Source of the DNA: an uncultured Sphingobium sp.
GTDB lineage: Bacteria > Pseudomonadota > Alphaproteobacteria > Sphingomonadales > Sphingomonadaceae
Assembly (NCBI GenBank): GCA_946885845.1
Contig: CAMPHJ010000046.1
Coordinates: 1 to 15,407 of the forward strand
Length of the DNA stretch: 15,407 bases
Reading direction: 5' to 3'
Shown here: piece by piece, positions 5,977 through 14,269 of the stretch
Layout: the number at the start of each line of letters is the position of its first letter
How positions within the stretch are numbered: the first letter of the stretch is position 1
Notes under the pieces: model-generated
The model's input: only the letters and a program-made list of their open reading frames with translations
Databases searched by the model: none
What the model was told of the DNA's origin: nothing
Translations under genes and position numbers: made by a program

Positions 5977-8900
5977 TTCCGCTCCGTCTTTTGCACAATG
6001 TCGCTTTCCGCAGGCTGAACCGCAATCCCTTCTCTTATCTTCTCCTGCATCTGATCGCCTATGCTATTCTGTATCAGCGTGGTCGGATCGATGAAGGACT
6101 TCGCGGTTCCCAGCAGCCCCCGGAAAGGCGCGGCGATTCGCACGTTGAAGATGAAAGGCAGACCGGTAAAGTTGCCCGCCAGCCCAGCCGGGGCACTGCC
6201 TAATTGCCCCCGGTTCACGCCATTGAATACGACGTTCGTGACCATCTCGCCATCAAGTGCACCATCCATCAGGATGGTGAGGCATTTATATTGCAGATTC
6301 TTGAGCGCATCGAACGCCATCCGTCCCATCACGCCCAACTGCTGGTTGGAAACCGCCCCGACATAGGAAAGCGTACCCGATTGAAGATTGGGATCGCATG
6401 GGATGGTAGGCAGCACGCCTTCGGGCATGATCAATGGCGGCATGCCCTGCTGCCGGGCGACCAACACGCCTCCGGCCACGCGCCCGCCTTCCGCGTTGAA
6501 GATGAGCGGCATGATCCCATCGAACGTGCCCGTCGCCGATATGTCCTTGAAATCCATCGCCTGGATGAAGGCGCCCGCATCCAGGCCGATGACCCGGAAC
6601 GTCAGGTAACGGTCGACATCCGCGCCGAAATCCATCGTCGTAGGCAATAATTCCAGACGCCCACCGGAAAATGGCCAGCCGCCGCCCTCTATGCGGACAT
6701 GCTGGCCCGCCTCCAGCCGGTAGCGGATGACTCCGTCGCGCGCCTCCACACCCGGATTGACCGACGCCATCCGCAGTTCCTGCCCCGGCGCGCTGATCAG
6801 CCCCAACAGGTCAACGAAGCGCAGTTCACCCGACAGGCCTTCTACCGGACCAAATGCAGCCGCCAGACTGGCATTGTTGGTCCTGAATACACCATCACTG
6901 GTAACGTCCGACCCGGTCCAGCGAATATGGCCCTTCCCCGTGACGGTCGCCTTCACATTGGCGACAACGCCCAGCGCCAGGCGTGTGACCTCTTCAGGCT
7001 GCAGCTCTGGTCCGAAGACCAGGCCCGGAACATCCAGGTCGGCCTTGCCCCGACCGCTGGACAGGTCATGTATGATGTCGGCGCGCGCCACCATGGCGCC
7101 ATTGCGCGGCACCCGCAGGGCGCCGGTCGCGGCAATCCGCCCGTCCTTCAGCGTCAGTTGGAAATCCGGCACGGCCAGCGGCTGGAATCGTGCAGCAGGC
7201 TGCGCATCGCGAACCATGACCTTGGCCGCCAGCTTCAACGCCCCGCCGGTAAAACTCCAATTGCCCGTACCCTCTTCAATAATAAGGGGCACCGCGCCGA
7301 TCTTACCCCCGGCTCCGCTCAGCGTCCCGGCCAACCCTGTTGCGGACGACCGGCCGTCCAGCGCCTCAGCACTCAACCTGACCGGCGATTCGCCCGCCCC
7401 GATCAGCAGTTCCGCACGCGAAAGTGCAAATCCTTCCCGTCCCAACAGGACCCGCGCACGATCCGCGGAAAGCCGCATCGGATTGTCGCCGCTTTTGCCC
7501 GTCAGCGACAACTGCCGGATTTCCGCGCCGCCGCGCATGCCGCCCGATCCGGTCGCGAACAACGCTCCGTCGACGGGACACAAAATCTGTCGCGTGCGGC
7601 CAATGGCAAAGCTGCCATATTTCGCTTCCGTCAGGGACAGGGGCACGCAGCGCCTGTTGATCGCAACGCCCCCTCCCGCCGTCATCTGCCCTTCGACAGG
7701 CACGGTCAGCCCACGCAAGCGACCATCCGGCAAAGGCCCGTCCAGCCGCAATGTGGTGGAAAAGCGCGTGTCGCCATGTGGGCCTGCGCTGAAACGGACC
7801 GGTTCCAGCGAAAGCCGGGCATCCTGCGCCGCATAGCTGTCTACAAACAGCTGCCCGCCAAAACCTCCGCCAGCCCGACGAGCCAGCCGCAACGCCGCCT
7901 TCGGCAGGCCACCGCCCTCGGTCGTCAGCGCCCCTTCCAGCGCCCAGTCCACTGCTGCACCGCTTTTCCCCGGCCAGGCGACGGTGATGCGTCCGTCTCC
8001 GGGAATGGCGGCCCGCGCACCGCTGCGCGCTTCAAACCGCACCCCGCTCAGAACGACGCTGCCCCCCTGCCCCCGCTGCGCAAAGGCAACCGTACTTTGC
8101 AGCACATTGGCAGCGCCCGCCCGGCGCACGGCGTCGGCCAGGCGATTGGCCAGAGGCCCCACCGGCGTGCCACTGGTGGATTGGCGCAACCCGGCCAAGG
8201 GATCGCGCCCAGCCAGGTGCAGCTGCCGGGCCGAAAGCTGCCCCTGCACACGCGCTCCGTCGCCGCCGATCTGCCATCCGCCGCTAAACTCGGTCCGCCC
8301 GGCTACCGCGCCCAGTCCCGACAGTTGATCAGCGCCAATCCGCGCGCGGCCCGCCATGGCTTTGGCCGATCCATCAAAATCGATCCGCCCGCCCGGTCGT
8401 GCCATCACCATGCCCTTGGACCGCAGCGCTTCGCCCGACAGCGTCACATGCCCCGCCCATCTGTCCAGCGCCTTGCCGAACCAGACGTCTACGTCAGCGA
8501 CCGGCTTTGCGATCGCAGTGCCCGCATCAGGGCATCCGATCGCTGCTGCTCTTGCAGGTCCGGTCAAATGCGGACGCCCGCCCCGCATGGCCAGGTTCAA
8601 CCTTGCCGTAGCTTCCGTCATGCCGCACCCACTAAAGCGCGCGCGGGGCATGGCGGCGGTGATCCTTCCGCGAAAGCCCGACAATAAATTGCCCCTGCCT
8701 TCGATATCCATGCCGATCGGGCCAGCATCGGTGTCCAGCCGAATGCGCGCATCGGACAGGCCCAGGACAATGTCGGGCAGGCTGAACGGCGCGGTCGATG
8801 CGGGGTCGCGAAACTTGTCCAGCTCACCCAATCGCAGAACCGAATCGCGATAGAATCCGCGCAGCCGCACCCCTCCCGCCCTGACAGCCGCCACATGGGG

Positions 8901-9191
8901 GGAAAGGCTGGTAAAGGCGATGTCGACTTCGACCCAACGGGCAGTCAAATCGGGATTGGCGGGATCGCCCAAGACGATATTTTCGATCCGCTGGGTGCGC
9001 AGCCCGACCTGCTTTAGGTCATAGCTCGCTTCCACGCCGCGCCGGTTCATTTCGCGCCCGATGAAATTTTCCGCGATCGGCGCGCGCTGGGTCCAAAGTG
9101 CGATCATCACCAGCGCCAGCGAGCCTGATCCTACGCCCAGCCAGCGCAGCCATGCCCGGCGAACTTCCATTTCGCCGTCTTCATCTTCCAT
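5973..9191 (-). CDS. ydbH: YdbH-family AsmA-like intermembrane transport protein
   Basis: The protein is a member of the AsmA-like group with TamB and YhdP. These are long periplasmic beta-groove proteins thought to carry phospholipids between inner and outer membranes. It has 1072 residues with a single N-terminal membrane helix (about 17-34, GVGSGSLALVMIALWTQ), then about 1000 residues of short alternating beta-strand sequence rich in Gly, with no catalytic motif. The C-terminal region (GLPFIFNVRIAAPFRGLLGTAKSFIDP) is typical of the family end. Family membership is confirmed by the overlapping ynbE and ydbL genes. The ATG at 9191 was chosen; a TTG at 9203 would add four residues, and an ATG eight codons further in (MEVRRAWLRW) is also possible. 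Confidence 0.9.
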   Translation of the reverse strand: MEDEDGEMEVRRAWLRWLGVGSGSLALVMIALWTQRAPIAENFIGREMNRRGVEASYDLKQVGLRTQRIENIVLGDPANPDLTARWVEVDIAFTSLSPHVAAVRAGGVRLRGFYRDSVLRLGELDKFRDPASTAPFSLPDIVLGLSDARIRLDTDAGPIGMDIEGRGNLLSGFRGRITAAMPRARFSGCGMTEATARLNLAMRGGRPHLTGPARAAAIGCPDAGTAIAKPVADVDVWFGKALDRWAGHVTLSGEALRSKGMVMARPGGRIDFDGSAKAMAGRARIGADQLSGLGAVAGRTEFSGGWQIGGDGARVQGQLSARQLHLAGRDPLAGLRQSTSGTPVGPLANRLADAVRRAGAANVLQSTVAFAQRGQGGSVVLSGVRFEARSGARAAIPGDGRITVAWPGKSGAAVDWALEGALTTEGGGLPKAALRLARRAGGGFGGQLFVDSYAAQDARLSLEPVRFSAGPHGDTRFSTTLRLDGPLPDGRLRGLTVPVEGQMTAGGGVAINRRCVPLSLTEAKYGSFAIGRTRQILCPVDGALFATGSGGMRGGAEIRQLSLTGKSGDNPMRLSADRARVLLGREGFALSRAELLIGAGESPVRLSAEALDGRSSATGLAGTLSGAGGKIGAVPLIIEEGTGNWSFTGGALKLAAKVMVRDAQPAARFQPLAVPDFQLTLKDGRIAATGALRVPRNGAMVARADIIHDLSSGRGKADLDVPGLVFGPELQPEEVTRLALGVVANVKATVTGKGHIRWTGSDVTSDGVFRTNNASLAAAFGPVEGLSGELRFVDLLGLISAPGQELRMASVNPGVEARDGVIRYRLEAGQHVRIEGGGWPFSGGRLELLPTTMDFGADVDRYLTFRVIGLDAGAFIQAMDFKDISATGTFDGIMPLIFNAEGGRVAGGVLVARQQGMPPLIMPEGVLPTIPCDPNLQSGTLSYVGAVSNQQLGVMGRMAFDALKNLQYKCLTILMDGALDGEMVTNVVFNGVNRGQLGSAPAGLAGNFTGLPFIFNVRIAAPFRGLLGTAKSFIDPTTLIQNSIGDQMQEKIREGIAVQPAESDIVQKTERK

Positions 9192-9256
9192 GACTATGGC
9201 CAACCCCGGCTTTCAAACCCTAGATCCGTAACGGCTTCATAACGTCCGACCGTTCC

Positions 9257-9284
9257 TAAATATCCTTGCCCCTCATTTGTGCAA
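9257..9284 (-). promoter_or_regulatory. candidate sigma-70 promoter of ydbH-ynbE-ydbL
   Basis: On the minus strand TTGCAC (9279-9284) and TATTTA (9257-9262) are separated by 16 nt and lie about 65 bp before the ydbH start, in the gap shared with the divergent radC. Confidence 0.45.
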
Positions 9285-9322
9285 CGCATAGCGTCGCTGG
9301 CTGAACGGGGGATGATAGAGCG

Positions 9323-10018
9323 TTGTCGGAAAAGGAAGAAAAGGCAAGCCATGACGGCGTGGGCCATCGCGCACGGCTGCGGCAGAAGCTTGCGGAAAGC
9401 GGCGGAGAGGCGCTGCACGACCATGAACTGATCGAATATCTGCTGGCGCTAGCCATTCCCCGCCGCGACACAAAGCCGTTGGCCAAGGCGCTGCTGCGCG
9501 AATTTGGCGGCATCGGCGGGCTGATGACCGCCGACTGGCAGGCGATAGCGCGGGTGCCGGGGATGGGCGACACCAGCATCGCGGCGATCAAGGTCGTTCA
9601 GGCTACCCTGCTCAGGATGTTGCGAAACAGCGTCGCCGAAAAGCCGGTCCTCGCCAGTTGGCAGGCCCTGCTCGACTATCTGCGCGCCGACATGGCCTTC
9701 CTGTCTGTCGAACGCGTCCGCGTGCTGCATCTCAACAGCCGTAATCAGTTGCTGCGCGACGATCACATGGGGGATGGCTCAGTCGATCAGGCGGCGATCT
9801 ATACGCGCGAAGTCATCAAGCGAGCGATCGAACTCGGATCAGCCAGCCTGATATTGGTCCACAACCACCCGTCCGGCGACCCCTCACCCAGCCGCCAGGA
9901 CATAGAAATCACGCGACAAATCGTAGATGCCGGCAAAAGGCTGGGCATCACCGTCCACGACCATATCATCATCGGCGAAAAAGGGCATGCGAGCCTACGC
10001 GCTCAGGGACTGTTGTAG
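9323..10018 (+). CDS. radC: RadC-family JAB domain protein
   Basis: RadC proteins carry an N-terminal helix-hairpin-helix region and a C-terminal JAB/MPN metalloprotease-like fold. The old name 'DNA repair protein' is historical and the biochemical role is not settled. The 231-residue protein shows the HhH part at about 60-92 (LREFGGIGGLMT...VPGMGDTSIAAIKVVQA) and the JAB metal-binding motif HNHPSGDPSPSRQD with His180, His182 and Asp193. Full length for the family. The start is TTG at 9323 (MSEKEEKASHDGVGHRARLR). No other start in this frame keeps the conserved GHRARL N-terminus, and AGAG lies just upstream. It is divergent from ydbH and its end faces the DUF1232 gene 13 bp away. Confidence 0.93.
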   Translation: MSEKEEKASHDGVGHRARLRQKLAESGGEALHDHELIEYLLALAIPRRDTKPLAKALLREFGGIGGLMTADWQAIARVPGMGDTSIAAIKVVQATLLRMLRNSVAEKPVLASWQALLDYLRADMAFLSVERVRVLHLNSRNQLLRDDHMGDGSVDQAAIYTREVIKRAIELGSASLILVHNHPSGDPSPSRQDIEITRQIVDAGKRLGITVHDHIIIGEKGHASLRAQGLL

Positions 10019-10031
10019 GCCGTCGCTTCGA

Positions 10032-10382
10032 TTAGTTATAGCTAGGTGTTTGGTCCCAGCATGTGATGGTGAGGTTCGACGTTAAATATCTCGGGCCTTG
10101 ATTTCCAGAGTTCATGAACGGCCTCATAACCTGATAGGGTATAAGGCGCACCACAGCCATGATGCCCAATGGCACGATGATCAGGTCATCGAGATAGCCG
10201 AGGACAGGAATGAAATCGGGTATGAGGTCAATTGGCGACAAGGCGTAAGCGGTCACTAGCGCTGCCAGAGCCTTTGCATGACATGGAACGCGCGGATCGC
10301 GGACAGCCAGCCAAAGGGCGAGCACGTCACGCTTGATGTTTCCTGCCCATTGTCTGAGCCGTTGAGTTCGCGTCTTATCCAT
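10032..10382 (-). CDS. DUF1232 (YkvA-like) small membrane protein
   Basis: The 116-residue protein carries the diagnostic DUF1232 stretch [20 protein letters not shown] followed by [18 protein letters not shown], which forms one or two membrane helices. The function of the family is unknown. The start chosen is ATG at 10382 ([20 protein letters not shown]); the Shine-Dalgarno is weak. A longer frame reaches back to 10595, but its extra residues ([16 protein letters not shown]) are the translation of the palindromic repeat at 10526-10591 and are very unlikely to be protein. The last about 30 residues ([20 protein letters not shown]) do not resemble the family and may be a drifted tail. Confidence 0.85.
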   Translation of the reverse strand: MDKTRTQRLRQWAGNIKRDVLALWLAVRDPRVPCHAKALAALVTAYALSPIDLIPDFIPVLGYLDDLIIVPLGIMAVVRLIPYQVMRPFMNSGNQGPRYLTSNLTITCWDQTPSYN

Positions 10383-10525
10383 CCGCGTAACATGGGCGGA
10401 AATGACAATGGCCGCAATTGGTCGCCTTGCTAGCCCGAGTCCGCAATGGTCCCAGCGGTCAGCTGATCCATGATCACCATCATGACGCAGAGACAGGCCC
10501 GCCTGCGCCCGAACGTAGAACCATC

Positions 10526-10591
10526 GTGCTCCTGCGCAGGCAGGAGCCCAGTTCATACGGCGGGACTGAGCTCCTGCCTGCGCAGGAGCAC
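10526..10591. repeat. REP-like palindrome, 27-bp arms
   Basis: Left arm 10526-10552 (begins GTGCTCCTGCGCAGGCAGGA) and right arm 10565-10591 are inverted copies with one mismatch (at the base after GGAGC), around a 12-nt spacer. Each arm also contains a smaller palindrome (CTCCTGCGCAGG / CCTGCGCAGGAG). High-GC palindromes of this kind are abundant in sphingomonad genomes. A near-identical 14-bp direct repeat, CCGCCTGCGCCCGA, flanks it at 10499-10512 and 10623-10636. It lies in the gap between the DUF1232 gene and rhlE, both read on the minus strand, and may stabilise or end the rhlE transcript. Confidence 0.85.
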
Positions 10592-10662
10592 GCAATCTTC
10601 ATGGTCGTGTCACAAAGCCAGGCCGCCTGCGCCCGACAGACCGGCCCAAGAAGCCCTGAAGC

Positions 10663-12057
10663 CTAGCCCTGAAATCCAAACGACAGGAACTCAGGCACCG
10701 GCCCGTTCCATCCTTCGTCCGGCCCATCGCCAACCGGTTCAGGCTTGCGGGCGCGAGCGCCGTTATGTTCCGGGCGAGCAGCACGAGGTTCGTCCCGACT
10801 CCGTTCCTCCCGCGGCCGTTCATCACGGCTGCGCTCATCGCGGACGGGTTCCCCGCCACGATCATCCTTGCTGCTGGCCTTGCGCCGTCCCCGAACGCTT
10901 CTACCTTCTTCAGCCGGGGCTGACGTCGGTGCAGCGGCGGCTGTCGGGCCATCGATCATCTCGATCTTCTGCCCGATCAGCTTCTGGATATTGTCGATGG
11001 CCTCGGAATCTTCCGGCGTCACGAAAGTGATCGCCACCCCCGACGCACCCGCGCGGCCGGTGCGGCCGATGCGGTGGACATAGTCGTCCGGGTGCCACGG
11101 GGCGTCAAAGTTGAACACGTGGCTGACACCCTTGATGTCCAGGCCGCGCGCCGCAACATCGGACGCCACCAATATGCTCACCGCCCCCGTGCGGAACCGT
11201 TCCAGTTCGGCGATACGCGCCGACTGGTCGATGTCGCCGTGAATCTCGCCCGACTTGAAGCCATGGCTCTGAAGGCTTTTGTTGAGTTCGCGCACGGTGG
11301 TCTTGCGATTGCAGAAGATGACGGCGCTCTGCACCTCTTCGGCCTTCAGCATCGCGCGCAGCGTATCGCGCTTCTTGCGCGAATCGACCTTCACCAGCCG
11401 TTGGGTGATGTTGATCGAAGCCGTCGCCGGTCGCGCCACCTCAATCGATTTGGGATTGGACAGAAAACGGTCGGCCAGCTTCTTGATCGGGGCGGGCATC
11501 GTCGCGGAAAACAACAGCGTCTGCCGTTGCGCGGGCAGCTTGGTGCAGATTTCCTCGATATCCGGGATGAAACCCATGTCGAGCATGCGGTCGGCTTCGT
11601 CGATCACCAGCATCGAACAGCCGTTGAGCAATATCTTGCCGCGTTGGAACAGGTCCATCAGGCGGCCGGGCGTGGCGATCAATACATCGACGCCCTTCTC
11701 CAGCGCCCTCACCTGATCGCCCATCTGGACCCCACCGATCAGCAGCGCCATCGAAAGCTTGTGATATTTGCCGTATTTCTCGAAATTCTCGGCCACCTGA
11801 GCAGCCAGTTCGCGCGTCGGCTCCAAGATCAACGATCGCGGCATCAGCGCGCGGGCGCGGCCATGCGCCAGGATGTCGATCATCGGCAGCACGAAACTGG
11901 CCGTCTTGCCCGTCCCCGTCTGGGCGATGCCGATAATGTCCTTCATCATCAACACTGGCGGGATCGCCTGAGCCTGGATCGGCGTGGGCGTGTCATATCC
12001 GGCCTCGTTGACGGCCTTCAATAATTCATCGGAAAGGCCGAGATCGGCAAAAGTCAT
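10663..12057 (-). CDS. rhlE: DEAD-box RNA helicase, RhlE type
   Basis: The protein is an ATP-dependent RNA unwinding enzyme, likely in ribosome assembly or RNA turnover. All core motifs are present in 464 residues: Q motif (PTPIQAQ, 24-30), motif I AQTGTGKT (45-52), PTRELA (80-85), TPGR (129-132), DEAD (153-156, in VIDEADRMLDMGF), SAT (184-186), and HRIGRTGR (328-335). After about residue 372 comes a low-complexity basic/acidic tail with imperfect repeats of RDERSRDERPREERSRDEPR, likely an unstructured RNA-binding segment. It ends in a hydrophobic cap, EGWNGPVPEFLSFGF. RhlE is favoured over DbpA/SrmB by VIDEADRMLDMGF and the overall motif wording. ATG at 12057, with GGA 8 nt upstream. No clear terminator follows. 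Confidence 0.93.
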   Translation of the reverse strand: MTFADLGLSDELLKAVNEAGYDTPTPIQAQAIPPVLMMKDIIGIAQTGTGKTASFVLPMIDILAHGRARALMPRSLILEPTRELAAQVAENFEKYGKYHKLSMALLIGGVQMGDQVRALEKGVDVLIATPGRLMDLFQRGKILLNGCSMLVIDEADRMLDMGFIPDIEEICTKLPAQRQTLLFSATMPAPIKKLADRFLSNPKSIEVARPATASINITQRLVKVDSRKKRDTLRAMLKAEEVQSAVIFCNRKTTVRELNKSLQSHGFKSGEIHGDIDQSARIAELERFRTGAVSILVASDVAARGLDIKGVSHVFNFDAPWHPDDYVHRIGRTGRAGASGVAITFVTPEDSEAIDNIQKLIGQKIEMIDGPTAAAAPTSAPAEEGRSVRGRRKASSKDDRGGEPVRDERSRDERPREERSRDEPRAARPEHNGARARKPEPVGDGPDEGWNGPVPEFLSFGFQG

Positions 12058-12180
12058 TCAGTTGTCCGGGACAGGAGGCTCACCGCCAAGCGCGAATGCA
12101 CGACGGAAATTGGGCGGGTCCTTGGGGAAATATTGCCATCTTGTCAAGGAAATCGAGCAGGCATAGGCGAAATCCGGGCG

Positions 12181-12615
12181 TCAATCGTCGGCTTTTACGG
12201 GCACCAGACGCCTGAAACTGTCAATGCCACAGCTTAGTCCGCTGCGCGCCTGCAACGCGTCCCGGCCTGAACAAAGTGACCCGTCATCGTCAGGCTCCAC
12301 ATAAAAACCCGAATAAAATCCTGTCGAACGACATCCGCTTTCCAGCTTGGCCCGATAACGATGATTGTCGGCCAGCAGCAGGTCGACGCCATTGTCGACC
12401 ACCACGCTGGCCGATTGTATGGATCGCAGCGCGACGCAACGCGGCCCCTTTTTTTCCTTCCACATATGCCTGGCGTCGGGAGCGATGCGCGCGGGTGCCC
12501 GGCCCTTTCTGGCCATCGGCACGCGGATGATGACTCTTTGCTGGATCGTCAATTGCGCGAACTGCACAGGCTCACCCGAAGGCGCGATAAGAAGCAGCAG
12601 GACGGAATGAAGCAA
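12181..12615 (-). CDS. small protein of unknown function with four cysteines
   Basis: I do not recognise this family. With TTG at 12615 as start the product has 144 residues, begins MLHSVLLLLIAPSGEPVQFA (a short hydrophobic N-terminus that could be a signal peptide or part of the fold), then QLTIQQRVIIRVP, a basic stretch (ARKGRAPARIAPDARHMWKEKKGPRC), and a C-terminal half with acidic patches. Cysteines at about 60, 95, 115 and 129 could form two disulfides if exported. AGGGG lies 6 nt before the TTG. The longer frame to 12678 has no such signal and a non-protein-like lead. It is divergent from the FAD oxidoreductase gene, with 74 bp between the starts. Confidence is high that it is coding, low about any role. 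Confidence 0.7.
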   Translation of the reverse strand: MLHSVLLLLIAPSGEPVQFAQLTIQQRVIIRVPMARKGRAPARIAPDARHMWKEKKGPRCVALRSIQSASVVVDNGVDLLLADNHRYRAKLESGCRSTGFYSGFYVEPDDDGSLCSGRDALQARSGLSCGIDSFRRLVPVKADD

Positions 12616-12621
12616 ATCGGA

Positions 12622-12626
12622 CCCCT
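12622..12626 (-). promoter_or_regulatory. Shine-Dalgarno supporting the TTG start at 12615
   Basis: AGGGG on the minus strand, 6 nt before TTG at 12615, decides the start of the small unknown protein. Confidence 0.5.
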
Positions 12627-12689
12627 TTTGGGATATGCTAATATGCGATGGTTGAATGGTCGATGAATTCCGACGCATAAGCCGATCCC

Positions 12690-14129
12690 ATGATAGGACA
12701 GGACATCATCGATCAATTCCGGCTGATCCTGGGGGACAAGGGCATCGTCACCGATGCGTCCGACATCGCGCCCTGGCTGACCGACTGGCGGGGCCGTTTC
12801 CACGGTCAGGCGGCAGCGATCCTGCAGCCGGATTCGACGGAGCAGGTCGCAAAACTGGTCGCCCTGGCGGCGCAGATCGGCGTGCCGCTCGTGCCCCAGG
12901 GTGGCAATACGTCGATGGTGGGGGGCGCGACGCCTCCGCCCGACGGATCGGCGCTCATCCTTTCCCTGCGGCGCATGAATCGCATTCGCTCCATCCGCGC
13001 GGACGACAACCTCGCCATCTGCGAAGCAGGCGTGATCCTCGCCAATTTGCACGACGCCGCCGATCAGGTTGCCCGCCGGTTCCCGCTTAGCCTGGGGGCC
13101 AAGGGATCGGCCACGATTGGCGGTCTCATATCGACCAACGCCGGCGGCACTCAGGTATTGCGGCACGGAACCATGCGCGCGCTGGTGGACGGGATAGAAG
13201 CGGTCCTGCCCGATGGCAGCATCTTCGATGGCCTCGATGCACTGAAAAAAGATAACCGCGGATATGACATCCGGCAGTTGCTGATCGGCGCGGAAGGAAC
13301 CTTGGGGGTCATCACCGCCGCCTCGCTACGCCTCGTCCCCGCGATCGCCGCGCGGGCAGTCGGCTGGGCCGGTGTGCGCACGCCGGCCGACGCCCTCACA
13401 CTGCTGCGCCACGCCGAATCCCATCTGGGCGACAGCGTCGAAGCGTTTGAAGTGATCGCCGACGATGGACTGGGCCACGTCCTGTCGCACATTCCGGGCG
13501 CCCGCTGCCCCATTCAAACCCGCACGACCTGGCATGTCCTGATCGAGGTGGATCATGACAGCGATCGGCAGCCGGGACCGGCCGAAAGGCTGGAAATGGC
13601 GTTGGCCGACGCGCTGGCACAGGGCATCGTCGTTGACGCCGCCATCGCCGCCAACGAAGCACAGGCGGACGCATTCTGGCGCATCCGCGAATCACTTTCA
13701 GAGGCTGAGCGGGCGCAGGGACCCGCGCTGCAATATGATGTCAGCGTGCCGGTCGCACGGATGCCCGCCTTCATGACCGATGCCGCCGCAGCGGCCATGC
13801 GGGCGTTCCCCGGCACCACCGCCTCGTCCTTTGGCCATCTGGGCGACGGCAATGTCCATTTCCACGTGCGCGCGCCCGCTGGCACGACAGATGGCCCGGC
13901 CTGGATCGCGGCGCAGGGGGGCGCGATCAACGCCTTCGTCCATGACGCGGTCGTTGCGGCGGGCGGTTCCATTTCGGCGGAACATGGCATCGGCCAGATG
14001 AAGCGGGCGGAACTAGGCCGTCTATCCAGCCCCGCTCGCCTGACCGCCCTGCGCGCCATCAAGGCGGCGTTCGATCCTCAGGGCATCATGAACCCGGACA
14101 AGTTGATCCCCCGCCCCGACGAAGGCTGA
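12690..14129 (+). CDS. GlcD-type FAD-binding oxidoreductase (D-2-hydroxyacid dehydrogenase family)
   Basis: Members oxidise D-2-hydroxyacids such as D-lactate, glycolate or D-2-hydroxyglutarate with FAD and pass electrons to the respiratory chain or a carrier protein. The 479-residue protein has an N-terminal PCMH-type FAD domain with the FAD-phosphate loop PQGGNTSMVGG (69-79), LGAKGSATIGGLISTNAGGT (135-154) and GYDIRQLLIGAEGTLGVIT (191-209). It also has a C-terminal FAD-oxidase domain with FGHLGDGNVHFH (381-392), EHGIGQMKR (431-439) and the end motif DPQGIMNPDKLIP. His383, His390 and His432 match the metal-site residues of the D-2-hydroxyglutarate/D-lactate dehydrogenase subgroup. The exact substrate cannot be told. 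ATG at 12690; the ribosome site is weak. Confidence 0.92.
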   Translation: MIGQDIIDQFRLILGDKGIVTDASDIAPWLTDWRGRFHGQAAAILQPDSTEQVAKLVALAAQIGVPLVPQGGNTSMVGGATPPPDGSALILSLRRMNRIRSIRADDNLAICEAGVILANLHDAADQVARRFPLSLGAKGSATIGGLISTNAGGTQVLRHGTMRALVDGIEAVLPDGSIFDGLDALKKDNRGYDIRQLLIGAEGTLGVITAASLRLVPAIAARAVGWAGVRTPADALTLLRHAESHLGDSVEAFEVIADDGLGHVLSHIPGARCPIQTRTTWHVLIEVDHDSDRQPGPAERLEMALADALAQGIVVDAAIAANEAQADAFWRIRESLSEAERAQGPALQYDVSVPVARMPAFMTDAAAAAMRAFPGTTASSFGHLGDGNVHFHVRAPAGTTDGPAWIAAQGGAINAFVHDAVVAAGGSISAEHGIGQMKRAELGRLSSPARLTALRAIKAAFDPQGIMNPDKLIPRPDEG

Positions 14130-14133
14130 ACCG

Positions 14134-14172
14134 CCGGGACGATGCGCTGGGACAAAGCGCCGGGACAAAGCG
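14134..14172. repeat. three tandem 13-bp repeats
   Basis: Three head-to-tail copies of 13 bp lie between the oxidoreductase stop and the SapC-family start: CCGGGACGATGCG, CTGGGACAAAGCG and CCGGGACAAAGCG. The last two differ by one base. No function is apparent; they may be slippage products in the 140-bp gap. Confidence 0.7.
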
Positions 14173-14269
14173 ATTGCCTGTCTGGGCCAAGGCCATTATC
14201 GCCTTCACCAGTTTTCAGGCAGGCAGCGCGGGATCGATGCGCTGCTTCAAAAGGAATGGAATACGCATC

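Noticed and set aside
6699..8687. 662-codon open frame on the plus strand
   Set aside because: Antisense shadow of ydbH; its composition (Arg, Gln, Pro, His) is that of an opposite-strand reading of a GC-rich gene and no motif was seen.
9233..9256. possible general-stress (EcfG-type) promoter, GGAAC...CGTT, upstream of ydbH
   Set aside because: The spacing is 18 nt, while EcfG promoters have 16-17; a better sigma-70 match overlaps it.
10383..10595. N-terminal extension of the DUF1232 protein
   Set aside because: The extra residues are the translated REP-like palindrome ([15 protein letters not shown]), a common annotation error in sphingomonads.
12119..12147. perfect TTGACA -35 box upstream of rhlE on the minus strand
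   Set aside because: At 16-17 nt spacing the bases are CCAAGG/CAAGGA, nothing like a -10 box, so no promoter is called.
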